Below are positions 1-9,172 of a DNA stretch of 39,303 nt, one piece after another (position 1 is the first letter of the stretch; the number at the start of each line of letters is the position of its first letter). A model generated the notes under the pieces. The model had not been told where the DNA came from. It ran no database searches and saw nothing but the letters and a program-made list of their open reading frames with translations. Source of the DNA: an uncultured Alphaproteobacteria bacterium (GTDB taxonomy: Bacteria > Pseudomonadota > Alphaproteobacteria > Micropepsales > Micropepsaceae). The stretch lies in contig CAILUV010000087.1 in assembly GCA_903837555.1 (NCBI GenBank), positions 1-39,303 on the forward strand, written 5' to 3'. A program made the translations under genes and the position numbers.

Positions 1-651
1 GAAGAAGGGCACATTGGCTTCGCCCGCGATGGCGCGCGCCAGCAGCGTCTTGCCGGTGCCCGGCGGGCCGACCAGCAGCACGCCCTTGGGAATGCGGCCG
101 CCCAGGCGCTGGAATTTCTGCGGGTCGCGCAGGAAGTCCACGATTTCCTTCAGATCGTCCTTGGCTTCATCCACGCCGGCCACGTCTTCAAACGTGACGC
201 GGCCCTGACGCTCGGTGAGCAGTTTGGCGCGCGACTTGCCGAAGCCCATCGCCTTGCCGCCGCCCGACTGCATCTGGCGCATGAAGAACAGCCACACGCC
301 GATGATCAGCAGCATGGGGAACCAGTTGATCAGGATCGACAGCAGCGACAGGCCGTTATCGGCCGGCGTCACCGCGGTTTCGACATTGTTGGCCTTCAGC
401 AGCGGCCACAGCGTGTTGTCGGCGGTGGGCACGGTGGTGACGAAGGGCTGGCCGCTGACCAGCTCACCCTTCACCTGGTCGCCCTGGAAGGTGACTTTCT
501 TGACCTGTTTGGCCTGCACCTGCTCGGTGAACCTGGAATAGGTCATGGCGGAGGCGGTGGGCTGGTTGCCGGTCCCCTGGAACAGGTTGAACAGGAACAC
601 CAGCAGCAGCGCGATGACGATCCAGAGCGCCAGATTTCGCAGATTATTCAA
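1..651 (-). CDS. ftsH: ATP-dependent zinc metalloprotease FtsH (5' part, runs off the window)
   Basis: Membrane-anchored AAA+ protease that degrades unassembled membrane proteins and short-lived regulators. The first 217 codons are present; the gene continues past position 1. The N-terminal transmembrane helix (about residues 7-23), the periplasmic domain, a second helix (about 103-122, [19 protein letters not shown]) and the start of the AAA domain with Walker A GPPGTGKT are visible. The Walker B and HEXXH zinc site lie outside. The start must be TTG at 651-649: it gives the family-typical [11 protein letters not shown]-terminus, AAGGAC sits 5 bases upstream, and the next in-frame ATG is beyond the first membrane helix. 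tilS lies 162 bases upstream on the same strand, a common alphaproteobacterial arrangement. Confidence 0.97.
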   Translation of the reverse strand, partial: MNNLRNLALWIVIALLLVFLFNLFQGTGNQPTASAMTYSRFTEQVQAKQVKKVTFQGDQVKGELVSGQPFVTTVPTADNTLWPLLKANNVETAVTPADNGLSLLSILINWFPMLLIIGVWLFFMRQMQSGGGKAMGFGKSRAKLLTERQGRVTFEDVAGVDEAKDDLKEIVDFLRDPQKFQRLGGRIPKGVLLVGPPGTGKTLLARAIAGEANVPFF

Positions 652-813
652 AGGCCGTCCTTTTCAAAACATGCCGGGCGCGCGGACGCGCCCCAAGGCC
701 AACACCGGGCAGCCACGCCGCCCCTTAATAGATAGGGCGTTTCTAGCGCATTGCCACCCAGCAAAACGTTAAGAGTTTTGACGGGGTGCCGCAACACGCG
801 CAGAGGCAGTACC

Positions 814-1938
814 TCACCTGCCGGTTGTGGCTTTTTTGAGGGAACCGGAGGCTTTTCGGGGCTTTTCCCGGGTCACCAGCAGCGCTTTATCGCCGCCCTG
901 CTTGGACGCCGGGCCGATATGACAGCCGTGAAGGGTCGCGCCGCCGCCCAATGTTCCCGCCGCGATGCGGTCGAAAAGCCGCTCCAGCGCGTCGAATCGC
1001 GGGCGATAGGCCTGTCCTGACACCTTCATCAGCAACGCGGCCAGCGCCCGCAACCCCACCTCGCGCGGCGCCGCCACGAGCACCGCCGGGTTCAGCAAGA
1101 CACCGCCCGACCCCTTTGCAGTGGCCTGCGCCAGAACCGCGTCGGTCATGCTTTCCAGCGCGGCGCGCGCCCGCGCCAGATGCGCCGCCGCCCCTGCCAG
1201 GCGCTGCGTGGTGAGGCCCAGATCGGCCAGCATTTTTCCCGCCTGCCGGATTTTCACGCGGTCGAACGCGTCGTCCTCGTTCATCGGATCGTCCAGCCAG
1301 GACTGGCCGCGCGATGTGAGATAGGCGCGCAGGTCGGCGCGCCTGATGTCGAGCAAGGGACGCGAAACGGTCAGCGTGCCAAAGCCAGGCACCGGCCAAG
1401 GCGCTTGCGCGCGCATGGCGGCTAGTCCGTCCAGTCCGCTGCCGCGCGCCAGCCGCAGCAGGAAGGTCTCGGCCTGATCGTCGATGGTGTGACCGACATG
1501 GAGCGTGGTGATCTTGTGCTTGACCATCCATGCACCCATCAGCGCATAGCGCGCCTCGCGCGCTGCGGATTCCACGCCGGATTTCGGCTTGATGCCCTTC
1601 CAGGTCAGGACATGCGCTTTCAATCCTGCTTTCTTCGCCCAGGCGGCAACTGTCCGGGCGTCCTTTGACGAAGATCGGCGCAGGCCATGGTCCACCGTCA
1701 GCACCACCGGCGGCTTGTGCCTGTGCGCCTTGGCATGCGCGGCCAGCAGATGCATCAGCGCGAGGGAATCGCCACCGCCCGAAACGGCGACAGCGCCGCC
1801 AGCGGTTGTGACGGCGCGCGCGAACGCGGCTTCGATGGCGTCGTTGTTACTTGCCGCAGGCGGTTTTGCGGACCGACGCGGCCTGGGCGAAGGTTTGCGG
1901 CGAGGCGTTCGGGTAACGCTTTTGGGTGAGGAGGCCAA
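814..1938 (-). CDS. tilS: tRNA(Ile)-lysidine synthase TilS
   Basis: Modifies C34 of the CAU-anticodon tRNA(Ile) to lysidine using ATP and lysine, which lets the tRNA read AUA. The PP-loop motif SGGGDS lies close to the N-terminus, followed by the conserved VDHGLR, the HTIDDQAETFLLRL segment and SRPLLDIRR, all TilS hallmarks. About 374 residues with a short C-terminal region. The start is uncertain. No ATG precedes the PP-loop, so a non-ATG start is required. TTG at 1938 has GGAAGGG ten bases upstream and is chosen; GTG at 2013 is the alternative. Either start lies inside the 3' end of cpoB, which implies translational coupling. ftsH follows. Confidence 0.9.
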   Translation of the reverse strand: MASSPKSVTRTPRRKPSPRPRRSAKPPAASNNDAIEAAFARAVTTAGGAVAVSGGGDSLALMHLLAAHAKAHRHKPPVVLTVDHGLRRSSSKDARTVAAWAKKAGLKAHVLTWKGIKPKSGVESAAREARYALMGAWMVKHKITTLHVGHTIDDQAETFLLRLARGSGLDGLAAMRAQAPWPVPGFGTLTVSRPLLDIRRADLRAYLTSRGQSWLDDPMNEDDAFDRVKIRQAGKMLADLGLTTQRLAGAAAHLARARAALESMTDAVLAQATAKGSGGVLLNPAVLVAAPREVGLRALAALLMKVSGQAYRPRFDALERLFDRIAAGTLGGGATLHGCHIGPASKQGGDKALLVTREKPRKASGSLKKATTGR

Positions 1939-2794
1939 GCGTGGTGCACCCTTCCGACTTCTGTCCCAGCCCCATGAACGACTGGGCCAGCTTGAGCATA
2001 GCGTCCCCGGCACGCGGCGACTTGGGATATTTCTTGATCACTTCAGCGAAGCTGCGCTGGGCGGTGGGATAATCGCGCTGCGCAAAGGCCATGTTGCCGA
2101 TCCAGTAGACCGCCTGGGGCGTCAGGTCGGTATCGCCGGGATTGCCATCGGCATAGGCGCGGAAGGCCGCCGCCGCTTCGGCATACTGCGCCCGGCTCAT
2201 CAGGTTCATCGCAGCGTCATATTGCGAGGCATTGCCGGGCCCCGCCATCGAGCCGTTCAGCGAACTGGCCGGCAGCGTGCCCAGCGTGCCGGGCGGACGG
2301 CCCGGTCCAGGCGCGGACGGCGCGGAGGCGAAATCACCGCCGCCGGCATCGATCGGCGGCAATGGATCGCCGGGGCGCATAGCCTGCGGCGCGAAGGATT
2401 GCTGGGGCACGGCAGAGGCGGTGCCGGCAGCGGCGCAGTTCATCGAGTCGGCCGCGCCCAGCTGCTGCGCCGACAGGGTGCAGAGGCGATAGGCAAAGTC
2501 GCGCTGCATCTCGTCGATTTTCTGGTTCTGCTGGCGGATCTGGTGGGCCAGCTCCTCATTGGTGCCGGTGGCCTGCGACAGGCTGCTGGTGAGGCTGCGC
2601 ACACGGTCCTCGAGCTGCTGGATGCGGTCGGAGGTCTGCTGCGCCTGGCGGCCCAAAGCATCGATGTCCGCATTCTGCCGGGCTTCGTTGGCGCGCTGTT
2701 CTTCGTTGGGGCCGAAAAGCTGGGCGGCAGCGGGAAGCGGCGCCAGCAGGAGCGACGCGGCCAGGAACGGAGAAGCAAAGCGCTGGATCATCAT
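1847..2794 (-). CDS. cpoB: Cell division coordinator CpoB (YbgF, Tol-Pal accessory)
   Basis: Periplasmic protein that links Tol-Pal-driven outer-membrane constriction with septal peptidoglycan synthesis. From the ATG at 2794 it is 315 residues: a signal peptide ending PLPAAAQ, a coiled-coil trimerisation segment (about residues 35-95, with QQLEDRVRSL and HQIRQQNQKIDEMQ), a Pro/Gly/Ala-rich linker and a C-terminal TPR region (about 190-310, with QAVYWIGNMAFAQRDY and SPRAGDAMLKLAQSF). Two ATGs are adjacent (2794 and 2791); AGG lies 6 bases before the first. An upstream in-frame extension to 2887 crosses the pal terminator and is not real. The 3' end overlaps the probable tilS start. Confidence 0.92.
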   Translation of the reverse strand: MMIQRFASPFLAASLLLAPLPAAAQLFGPNEEQRANEARQNADIDALGRQAQQTSDRIQQLEDRVRSLTSSLSQATGTNEELAHQIRQQNQKIDEMQRDFAYRLCTLSAQQLGAADSMNCAAAGTASAVPQQSFAPQAMRPGDPLPPIDAGGGDFASAPSAPGPGRPPGTLGTLPASSLNGSMAGPGNASQYDAAMNLMSRAQYAEAAAAFRAYADGNPGDTDLTPQAVYWIGNMAFAQRDYPTAQRSFAEVIKKYPKSPRAGDAMLKLAQSFMGLGQKSEGCTTLGLLTQKRYPNASPQTFAQAASVRKTACGK

Positions 2795-2844
2795 GGGCAA
2801 CCTGATAGCCAGAGGGGTCTTCAATTCATAGAGCCTGTTTAAAG

Positions 2845-2882
2845 CAAAAAAGGGGCGCGGGATTTTTCCCACGCCCCTTTTA
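2845..2882 (-). terminator. Intrinsic terminator downstream of pal
   Basis: A GC-rich stem (GGGGCG and GGG paired with CCC and CGCCCC, one mismatch, loop about 6) is flanked by A-runs on one side and T-runs on the other. Read on the minus strand it lies about 15 bases after the pal stop and is followed by six or seven T. It therefore separates pal from cpoB, either ending or attenuating the tol transcript there. Confidence 0.75.
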
Positions 2883-2896
2883 TTCAAACGCGCAAA

Positions 2897-3427
2897 TTAC
2901 GAGTTCGCGCCGCCGGTGACGATGGTGACGCCACGACGGTTCTGCGACCAGCAGCCTTCGTCCGAGGTGGTGCAAATCGGACGTTCCTTGCCGTAGGACA
3001 CGGTTTCGACGCGGCCGGTGGAGACGCCCTGGCTGACCAGATACTCCTTCACCGCGTTGGCGCGGCGGGCGCCCAGCGCCAGGTTGTACTCGCGGGTACC
3101 GCGTTCGTCGGCATGGCCTTCAATGGTCACGCGGACCGACGGATACTTCTGCAACCAGGCGGCCTGGCGACCCAGAAGGGCCTTGTCGCTTTCCTCGACA
3201 TTGTACTGGTCGAGGGTAAAATGAACGGTATCGCCGACATTGACGCGCAGGTCTTCGGCGCTGCCCGGAAGAATGCCGGAAGCGACGGGCGCGGGGGCAG
3301 GAGCCGGAGCGGCGACCGGCGGCGGCGGCGGCGGCGTGGTGACCGCTTCCTGCTTATGCGTACAGGCGCCCAGAACCAGGGCAGCCGACAGGGCGGAAAA
3401 TTTCAGGGAAGACGAAAATCGGATCAT
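2897..3427 (-). CDS. pal: Peptidoglycan-associated lipoprotein Pal
   Basis: Outer-membrane lipoprotein of the Tol-Pal complex that binds diaminopimelate in peptidoglycan and interacts with TolB. 176 residues: a lipoprotein signal with lipobox LGAC (Cys22), a Pro/Ala-rich tether (about 30-50) and an OmpA-like domain (about 65-170). The domain carries the peptidoglycan-binding pattern: ITIEGHADERGT-like residues (VTIEGHADERGT), then LALGARRANAVKEYL and a conserved YGKERP. AGGAGA lies upstream of the ATG. It is the penultimate gene of the tol cluster, with 144 bases between it and tolB, enough for its own promoter. A terminator follows. Confidence 0.97.
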   Translation of the reverse strand: MIRFSSSLKFSALSAALVLGACTHKQEAVTTPPPPPPVAAPAPAPAPVASGILPGSAEDLRVNVGDTVHFTLDQYNVEESDKALLGRQAAWLQKYPSVRVTIEGHADERGTREYNLALGARRANAVKEYLVSQGVSTGRVETVSYGKERPICTTSDEGCWSQNRRGVTIVTGGANS

Positions 3428-3571
3428 TACGGAATCTCCTGGCAGCGCAGTCAGCCGGTGCGGGCGTGCTGTGCTTTATAAATTAAGTCGCACCTCAAAC
3501 CCCAAACGCACTAGTCAGCAAAAAGAGCCAAAAAAAGGCGTTCAAAATCACCTTATTGTAATAAAATGATC

Positions 3572-4864
3572 CTACTGGATCAAGGGCGACCATGCCGGAT
3601 CCGACGCCGAACCGGGGGTCAGAACCCGCCGCTCGTTGCGGCCCGTCACGTCCACCGACCAGATTTGCGAGCCCGCGCCGCCGCCTAGCCCGCGCGAATA
3701 CATCAGGACCCGGCCATTGGGCGCCCAGGTCGGGCCTTCGTCACGACCACCCGACGAAATCAGGCGCTCGCCCGAGCCATCGGGACGCATCACGCCGATG
3801 GTGAAGCGGCTGCCCTGCTGCTTGGTGAAGGCCAGCAGGTCACCGCGCGGCGACCAGACGGGCGTGCCATTGTTGCCCGCGCCAAAGCTGACGCGGCGCT
3901 GGCCCGAACCATCGGCATTCATCACATAAATCTGCTGGCTGCCGCCCCGGTCCGATTCAAACGCGATCTGGCGGCCGTCTGGCGAGAAGGACGGCGCGGT
4001 GTCAATGCCCGGATCGCTGGTCAGGCGCTGGATGGCCCGGCTGCGCAGGTCCATCACATAGACGTCGGAATTGCCGCCATTTTCCAGGGTCAGCGCGACG
4101 CGGTTGCCGTGGGGCGAGAAACGCGGGCTGAAGGTCATGTTGGGGAAGCTGCCCAGCATCTCCTGCTTGCCGGTTTCGATATCAAACAGATAGACGCGCG
4201 GCTTGGCGGAAATATACGACATGTACGCGATCATCTGCGCCGTGGGATTGAAGCGCGGCGTCAGCACCATGTAGCTGCCATTGGTCAGGAAGATCGGATT
4301 GGCGCCGTCCTGGTCCATGATGGCCAGGCGCTTGACGCGCTTGATGGCCGGGCCGGTTTCCGAAATGAAGACGATGCGGGTGTCGAAATAGCCTTTTTCG
4401 CCGGTGATGCGCTCATAGATCGCATCCGACACCATATGGGCGATGCGGCGCCAGTTTTCCGGCGTGGTGAAGAATTGCAGGCCCAGCATCTGGCTTTCGC
4501 CATAGACATCCCACAGACGGAAATCGACGCGCAGGCGGCCATCCGGCTGCTGGGTGACCTGACCGGTCACCAGACCCTGGGCCGTGATCGAGCGCCAGCT
4601 CCCGAAATTGGGCACGGTGTTGATGTTGGTGACGCGCTCGACAAAGCCCTTCTGGTCCAGCGGACGGAACAGGCCCGAGCGCTCCAGATCGGCCCGCACC
4701 ACGCCGGCGATATTGGCCCCGGCCTGGGGATCGCCGACGAAATCGGGGATGGCGATGGGCAAGGGCTGCGCCACGCCCTGGGTCACGTCGACCCGAAGCT
4801 GCGCGACAGCAGGCTGGGCGGCGAAGGCGGTCAGCAGGGCCAGAAGGGCGAGAAGTTTCTTCAT
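3572..4864 (-). CDS. tolB: Tol-Pal system beta-propeller protein TolB
   Basis: Periplasmic protein that shuttles between Pal and TolA to recycle Pal to the division site. 430 residues: Sec signal ([22 protein letters not shown] region), an N-terminal alpha/beta domain (about 25-165) and a C-terminal six-bladed WD-like propeller, seen as repeats of the type [25 protein letters not shown]. The start is placed at the ATG at 4864 because GGAG sits 6 bases upstream. TTG at 4876 and ATG at 4870 are also in frame but overlap that ribosome-binding site. The gene lies 37 bases after tolA. Confidence 0.97.
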   Translation of the reverse strand: MKKLLALLALLTAFAAQPAVAQLRVDVTQGVAQPLPIAIPDFVGDPQAGANIAGVVRADLERSGLFRPLDQKGFVERVTNINTVPNFGSWRSITAQGLVTGQVTQQPDGRLRVDFRLWDVYGESQMLGLQFFTTPENWRRIAHMVSDAIYERITGEKGYFDTRIVFISETGPAIKRVKRLAIMDQDGANPIFLTNGSYMVLTPRFNPTAQMIAYMSYISAKPRVYLFDIETGKQEMLGSFPNMTFSPRFSPHGNRVALTLENGGNSDVYVMDLRSRAIQRLTSDPGIDTAPSFSPDGRQIAFESDRGGSQQIYVMNADGSGQRRVSFGAGNNGTPVWSPRGDLLAFTKQQGSRFTIGVMRPDGSGERLISSGGRDEGPTWAPNGRVLMYSRGLGGGAGSQIWSVDVTGRNERRVLTPGSASDPAWSPLIQ

Positions 4865-4901
4865 ACTCATCTCCAAAAACGCAAAAGCGCTTATTGTTCC
4901 A

Positions 4902-5735
4902 TCACTGCATCATCTGGCGCGGATCAAATCGCAAGGGATTGATCTCGCGCCAGACATTATAGCGGTCGGCGGGCAGCCTGTAGGGCTGGCACTGATAAAT
5001 GGCGCGGCTGGCCGCTTCCGCGGCGGCGCGGGTATAGGCGTTCGACGCCGCCATCACCTGGGTGCCGGGGGTCAGTTGCAGCGTCGCCACCGTGCCGTCC
5101 TGGTTCAGCCGCAGCGCATAATCCACCACCAGATCGCGCGCATCGGGAGCGCCCACGGGCGGCGACCAGCAGCGATAGATCTGGCTTTTCAGCGCGTCGG
5201 CAATATTGGCGGTCATGGCATTGCCCGAACCGATGCCTTGAATGGCGCGCTCGGCGGGCTTGGCATTCTTCACCGGCTTTTCCGGCGCGGTCAGCTTGTT
5301 GAGCAGCGCGGCGAAATCCTGGGCGGGATTCTTCTTGGGCGGTGCGGGCTTCTCGACCGGCTTCTTCACTTCTTTTTGAATCTCAAACTTGGGCATCGGC
5401 GGTTCGGGCGCTGGTTCGACCTCCTGCATCACCGGATCGGGGGGCGGCTCGTTGGCCGGGACCGGAATGTCCATCTTCTCCATCTGCTGCGCGGGCGCGG
5501 GCGGCGCCTGGGCAGCAACGTTGGTCACGTCGGCAATGGTCACCAGATCGACCGGCACGACATTGCTGTCTTCGGGCGTGTCGAAATTGCGCTGGAAGGT
5601 CAGAAGCGCCGCCGAGAAAATAAGGATGTGAAACGCCGCCGCCAGCACCACGCCATAGCACGACCCCTGCTCGGTCGTGGCCTGGCTGCGCCGGTAGACG
5701 GCAGCGGCCTTAGCGCGGGTCGGGCTTGACGACAT
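4902..5735 (-). CDS. tolA: Cell envelope protein TolA (TonB/TolA family)
   Basis: Inner-membrane anchored protein that transmits proton-motive force from TolQR to Pal/TolB across the periplasm. 277 residues: a cytoplasmic N-terminus, one membrane helix (about 26-47), a Pro/Glu/Lys-rich spacer (about 76-145, with many PPAP, EPPP and EKPAPP motifs) and a globular C-terminal domain (about 170-277, with [20 protein letters not shown] and [14 protein letters not shown]). The two Cys residues of that domain could form a disulfide. The long Ala/Lys-rich helix of enterobacterial TolA is absent. The ATG overlaps the 3' end of tolR by 26 bases, so expression is coupled. Confidence 0.93.
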   Translation of the reverse strand: MSSSPTRAKAAAVYRRSQATTEQGSCYGVVLAAAFHILIFSAALLTFQRNFDTPEDSNVVPVDLVTIADVTNVAAQAPPAPAQQMEKMDIPVPANEPPPDPVMQEVEPAPEPPMPKFEIQKEVKKPVEKPAPPKKNPAQDFAALLNKLTAPEKPVKNAKPAERAIQGIGSGNAMTANIADALKSQIYRCWSPPVGAPDARDLVVDYALRLNQDGTVATLQLTPGTQVMAASNAYTRAAAEAASRAIYQCQPYRLPADRYNVWREINPLRFDPRQMMQ

Positions 5736-6156
5736 CCGTCACCAGTCCGATCCGGGTGAAGCCACTGGCGGCCAGAACCCCCATCACTTCCATCACCTTG
5801 CCGTAATTGGCCTTGGTGTCGCCGCGCACGAAGATGCGCTGCTCATAACCGTTGGCCGAAATCGCCTTGAGCTTGTCGATCAGCGCAGCCTGGGGGATCT
5901 GTTCCTTCTGCAGGAAGATGGTGCCGTCGCTACGCACCGTGATCGACAAGGGCTCGCGGTCCTGGCCCAGCGCCGGGGCGCGGGTCTTGGGCAGGTCCAC
6001 CGCCACGCCCACGGTCAGCATGGGCGCGGTGACCATGAAGACGATCAGCAGAACCAGCATCACGTCGACAAAGGGCGTGACGTTGATGTCCGCCATGGTG
6101 TGGCGGCGCATCCGGCCGCGGCCGCGCGAAGAGCTTGGCTGAATGCCGCCCGCCAT
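5710..6156 (-). CDS. tolR: Biopolymer transport protein TolR
   Basis: Component of the TolQ-TolR proton channel that energises TolA. 148 residues: a short basic cytoplasmic N-terminus, one membrane helix (about 29-50) carrying the essential channel Asp in PFVDVMLVLLIVF (Asp31), and a periplasmic ExbD/TolR domain (about 55-148). The N-terminal MADINVTPFVD motif is diagnostic. The start codon overlaps the tolQ stop as ATGA, and the 3' end overlaps tolA. Confidence 0.97.
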   Translation of the reverse strand: MAGGIQPSSSRGRGRMRRHTMADINVTPFVDVMLVLLIVFMVTAPMLTVGVAVDLPKTRAPALGQDREPLSITVRSDGTIFLQKEQIPQAALIDKLKAISANGYEQRIFVRGDTKANYGKVMEVMGVLAASGFTRIGLVTDVVKPDPR

Positions 6157-7007
6157 CAGCGCAGCGCCTTTTCATCAAGCTGGCGCGACAGGATGGCGGA
6201 GAATTCGTCGGCAAAGGCGTCAAGCTGGTTCACATAGCGGCCGATCTCGGCCACGAAGCGGTTGTAGAAGATAACCGCGGGGATGGCGGCCAGGAGGCCC
6301 ATGGCGGTGGCGAACAGCGCTTCGGCAATGCCAGGCGCCACCACGGCCAGGGTCGTGTCGTGACGCGCGGCAATCGCCGCGAACGAGTTCATGATGCCCC
6401 ACACCGTGCCGAACAGGCCGACGAACGGCGAGATCGAGCCGATGGTCGCCAGCATGCCGAGCTGCTTTTCGATGCCGTCGGTTTCGCGCAGCACGGTGAC
6501 GCTCATTGCCTTGTCGATCCGCTCCTTGATGCCCGGCAGCGCATTTTCGCGCGGCGTGCCGCCTTCGAAGGCGCGGCGCCATTCACGAAGCCCGGCGATG
6601 AACATGGCCGCGAGCGGATGATCGTTGTGCGCGGCGAACTGCTGGTACAATTCGTCCAGCGACTGGCCCGACCAGAACAGCTTGTCGAAGCGCTTGGCCT
6701 TGCGCTTGAGACTGGCCAGCAGCATCAGCTTGTTGAAGATGATGGTCCAGGACCAGAGCGACGCGGCCAGCAGCAGGATCATCACCGCCTTGCCCAGCAG
6801 GTCGGCGCGCAGGAACATCGGCACGATCGAGAAGCTGGCAGCAACGTCGCTATGGGGCGCGGCGACGGCGCCGGGCGGTGCGTCCAGGACCTGCGATTGC
6901 GCCGGCGCGCCCACCGGCGCGGCGATCGGCGCCTGGGCGAAACTGGGCACGGCGAGGCTGAGGGCAAGAATCGCAACGACGGCGGCGGCAACGTGTCTGA
7001 GGGTCAT
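6156..7007 (-). CDS. tolQ: Tol-Pal system proton channel subunit TolQ
   Basis: Polytopic inner-membrane MotA/TolQ/ExbB protein forming the proton channel with TolR. From the ATG at 7007 (AGG eight bases upstream) it is 283 residues. The MotA/TolQ/ExbB domain is clear: LATIGSISPFVGLFGTVWGI, followed by ALFATAMGLLAAIPAVIFYN. It has an N-terminal extension of about 55 residues compared with the usual 230-residue TolQ. The extension looks like a Sec signal (AVVAILALSLAVPSFAQA) plus an Ala/Pro-rich stretch, as in long ExbB proteins. No good internal start would remove it without cutting into the first membrane helix. It follows ybgC by 71 bases. Confidence 0.95.
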   Translation of the reverse strand: MTLRHVAAAVVAILALSLAVPSFAQAPIAAPVGAPAQSQVLDAPPGAVAAPHSDVAASFSIVPMFLRADLLGKAVMILLLAASLWSWTIIFNKLMLLASLKRKAKRFDKLFWSGQSLDELYQQFAAHNDHPLAAMFIAGLREWRRAFEGGTPRENALPGIKERIDKAMSVTVLRETDGIEKQLGMLATIGSISPFVGLFGTVWGIMNSFAAIAARHDTTLAVVAPGIAEALFATAMGLLAAIPAVIFYNRFVAEIGRYVNQLDAFADEFSAILSRQLDEKALR

Positions 7008-7078
7008 CGAAAAAACCTTTTGGCGCCGTGAACAGGGGCTAATGGCCCCCGATCTTGGCCGAAATTTGACGAATACGT

Positions 7079-7534
7079 TCAAGTGTCTTCCGTGGTTACG
7101 AAAGGCGCAAGAGTCTCGATGACGTTTTTGGGCAAACGCCGCACCTTGCCCGTTAACGTGGTGATGCAGGCTTCGATCCGCGCCTGAACCAGCAGCACAT
7201 CGCCGCACATCACTTTATGGATGGCCCGCATGCGCGCGCCTGACAAGCTTGTAAGAATGGTATGGACGCTCACGGCGTCATCCAGCCGCGCGGGACGGTG
7301 ATAGTCGACCGTGATGGAGCGGATCGCCCAGGCGGTCGGCTCCTCGTCTTCCAGCCCGGCCATCTTGGAGATCCCCGCCAGGCGGAAGAACTCCGTGCGT
7401 CCCCGCTCCATGTAGCGCAGGTAATTGGCGTGATAGACCACGCCCGACAGGTCCGTATCCTCATAATAGATGCTGATGGGCAGGATATGGGTCTTGCCCT
7501 CAAAGCGGCCCAACCCGTTCAGCGTCTTATTCAT
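7079..7534 (-). CDS. ybgC: Tol-Pal associated acyl-CoA thioesterase YbgC
   Basis: Hotdog-fold thioesterase that hydrolyses acyl-CoA and is the conserved first gene of tol clusters. From ATG 7534 it is 151 residues. The 4-hydroxybenzoyl-CoA thioesterase signature [20 protein letters not shown] contains the catalytic Asp of EDTD, followed by ERGRTEFFR. The start codon lies inside the last codons of ruvB (8 bases of overlap, ATGAATAA), so it is translationally coupled to ruvB. An upstream in-frame GTG-initiated extension to 7603 lies entirely in ruvB and is rejected. Confidence 0.95.
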   Translation of the reverse strand: MNKTLNGLGRFEGKTHILPISIYYEDTDLSGVVYHANYLRYMERGRTEFFRLAGISKMAGLEDEEPTAWAIRSITVDYHRPARLDDAVSVHTILTSLSGARMRAIHKVMCGDVLLVQARIEACITTLTGKVRRLPKNVIETLAPFVTTEDT

Positions 7535-8570
7535 CACTGTCACTCGCGAACAGACCGGCCTGGGCCGCAGCCTGCGGCGGCTGGCTGAGACCCAGATGGC
7601 CATAGGCCGCGCCCGCCAGCACGCGGCCGCGCGGGGTGCGCTGCACGAAACCCTGCTGCATCAGATATGGCTCCACGATTTCCTCGATGGCGTCACGCGC
7701 CTCGCCCAGCGCGGCGGCAATGGTCTCGATTCCGACCGGCCCGCCGCTGAAATTCTCGGCAATCAGGGTCAGGTAGCGACGGTCGAAAGCATCCAATCCG
7801 CGCGCATCGACTTCCAGCCGCGTCAGGGCGGCATCGGCAATCCTGGCATCCACCGTCGGCTGCTTTGCGACGGCGGCGAAGTCGCGCACGCGCTTGAGCA
7901 GCCGCCCGGCGATGCGCGGCGTGCCGCGTGAACGGGCCGCGATCTCGCGTGCGCCATCCTGGGTCAGTGCAAAGCCCAGCACCCGCGCCCCGCGCTCGAC
8001 GATGGAGAGCAGTTCATCGGGCGTGTAAAAATTCAGCCGCACCGGAATGCCGAAGCGGTCGCGCAAGGGCGTGGTGATCAGGCCGGAACGGGTGGTGGCC
8101 CCCACCAGCGTGAAGGGCGCGAGCTGGATTTTCACCGAACGGGCCGACGGCCCCTCCCCGATCACCAGATCGAGTTCGTAATCCTCCATCGCCGGATAGA
8201 GGATTTCCTCCACCGCCGGATTGAGACGATGGATTTCGTCGATGAACAGAACGTCGCGCGGCTCGAGGTTGGTGAGGATCGCGGCCAGATCGCCCGCCTT
8301 GGCCAGCACCGGGCCGGATGTGGAACGGAAATTTACGCCCAGCTCACGCGCCACGATCTGCGCCAGCGTGGTCTTGCCCAGTCCCGGCGGGCCATAGAAC
8401 AGCACATGATCCAGCGCCTCGCTGCGCGCCTTGGCAGCATCGATGAAGACCGAGAGGTTTTCGCGCGCCTGTTGCTGACCGACGAAATCAGCCAGCCTCT
8501 TGGGGCGAAGAGAGGCTTCGAGCGTGTCGTCTTCGCTGCGTTCCGGGCTGACAACGCGTTTGTCGCTCAT
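7527..8570 (-). CDS. ruvB: Holliday junction branch migration helicase RuvB
   Basis: AAA+ motor that drives branch migration of Holliday junctions with RuvA. 347 residues: an AAA domain with Walker [13 protein letters not shown] (about 60-71), Walker [11 protein letters not shown] (about 107-116), sensor 1 VGATTRSG, and arginine-finger region PLRDRFG. The C-terminal winged helix (about 270-335) includes [14 protein letters not shown] and [16 protein letters not shown]. Length and motifs are normal. The start overlaps the ruvA stop by 4 bases (ATGA). Confidence 0.98.
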   Translation of the reverse strand: MSDKRVVSPERSEDDTLEASLRPKRLADFVGQQQARENLSVFIDAAKARSEALDHVLFYGPPGLGKTTLAQIVARELGVNFRSTSGPVLAKAGDLAAILTNLEPRDVLFIDEIHRLNPAVEEILYPAMEDYELDLVIGEGPSARSVKIQLAPFTLVGATTRSGLITTPLRDRFGIPVRLNFYTPDELLSIVERGARVLGFALTQDGAREIAARSRGTPRIAGRLLKRVRDFAAVAKQPTVDARIADAALTRLEVDARGLDAFDRRYLTLIAENFSGGPVGIETIAAALGEARDAIEEIVEPYLMQQGFVQRTPRGRVLAGAAYGHLGLSQPPQAAAQAGLFASDSDE

Positions 8571-9172
8571 CGCGCCATGCCTTTCAGCGCTTCGCGGATC
8601 AACGCGCCCGTTTCGGTACGCTCGCCCAGCGCCTGGGACGCGCGGGCGACCGCTTCGGCGGCGCGCGCATCGCTGTACCCCAGATGCACCAGGGCCGATA
8701 CCGCATCGCCTTCGGGGCCGCGCGGCGCGGCGGCAACCGCGACGGCGCCGCCCTCATCGCTACCCACCATCATCGACGAGACCTTGTCCTTCAGTTCGGT
8801 GGCGATGCGCAGCGCCAGCTTGGGGCCCACGCCGGGGGCACGGCCGATCATCGCCTTGTCGCCCAGCGCCAAAGCACGGGCCAAGTCGCGCGGGCTGAGC
8901 GTGGACAGAACCGCCAGCGCCACCTTGCTGCCGACATTCTGCACCGTCTGCAGCAGGCGAAACCATTCGCGCTCTTCGGCGCTGGCAAAGCCATACAGCT
9001 TGATGGCGTCCTGGCTGACTTTCATCTCGATCATCAGCACCGCCTGCGCACCGACCGCCAGCCGCGACAGCGTCGAAGCCGGACAGCCGACCAGATAGCC
9101 GACGCCGTTCACGTCCAGGATCACGCCATCTTCATCGACCGTGTCGATGATGCCGGTGAGCTTGCCGATCAT
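8567..9172 (-). CDS. ruvA: Holliday junction DNA-binding protein RuvA
   Basis: Tetrameric junction-binding protein that loads RuvB. 201 residues: an OB-fold domain ([28 protein letters not shown]), two helix-hairpin-helix motifs ([18 protein letters not shown] and [19 protein letters not shown]), an Ala-rich flexible linker (about 137-150) and a C-terminal RuvB-binding domain ([16 protein letters not shown]). The start overlaps the ruvC stop by 4 bases, giving a tight ruvCAB operon. Confidence 0.98.
   Translation of the reverse strand: MIGKLTGIIDTVDEDGVILDVNGVGYLVGCPASTLSRLAVGAQAVLMIEMKVSQDAIKLYGFASAEEREWFRLLQTVQNVGSKVALAVLSTLSPRDLARALALGDKAMIGRAPGVGPKLALRIATELKDKVSSMMVGSDEGGAVAVAAAPRGPEGDAVSALVHLGYSDARAAEAVARASQALGERTETGALIREALKGMAR

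Noticed and set aside
1589-2842. 417-codon plus-strand ORF opposite tilS and cpoB
   Set aside because: Crosses two real genes and their overlap; no recognisable domain.
3505-3560. A-rich/T-rich stretch between pal and tolB that might be a tolB terminator
   Set aside because: Only a 3-base GCC/GGC stem around seven T on the minus strand, too weak for an intrinsic terminator.
7020-7060. GGGGC / GCCCC hairpin between ybgC and tolQ
   Set aside because: Five-base stem with no T-run; a terminator here would cut the tol operon and the structure is too weak to support that.
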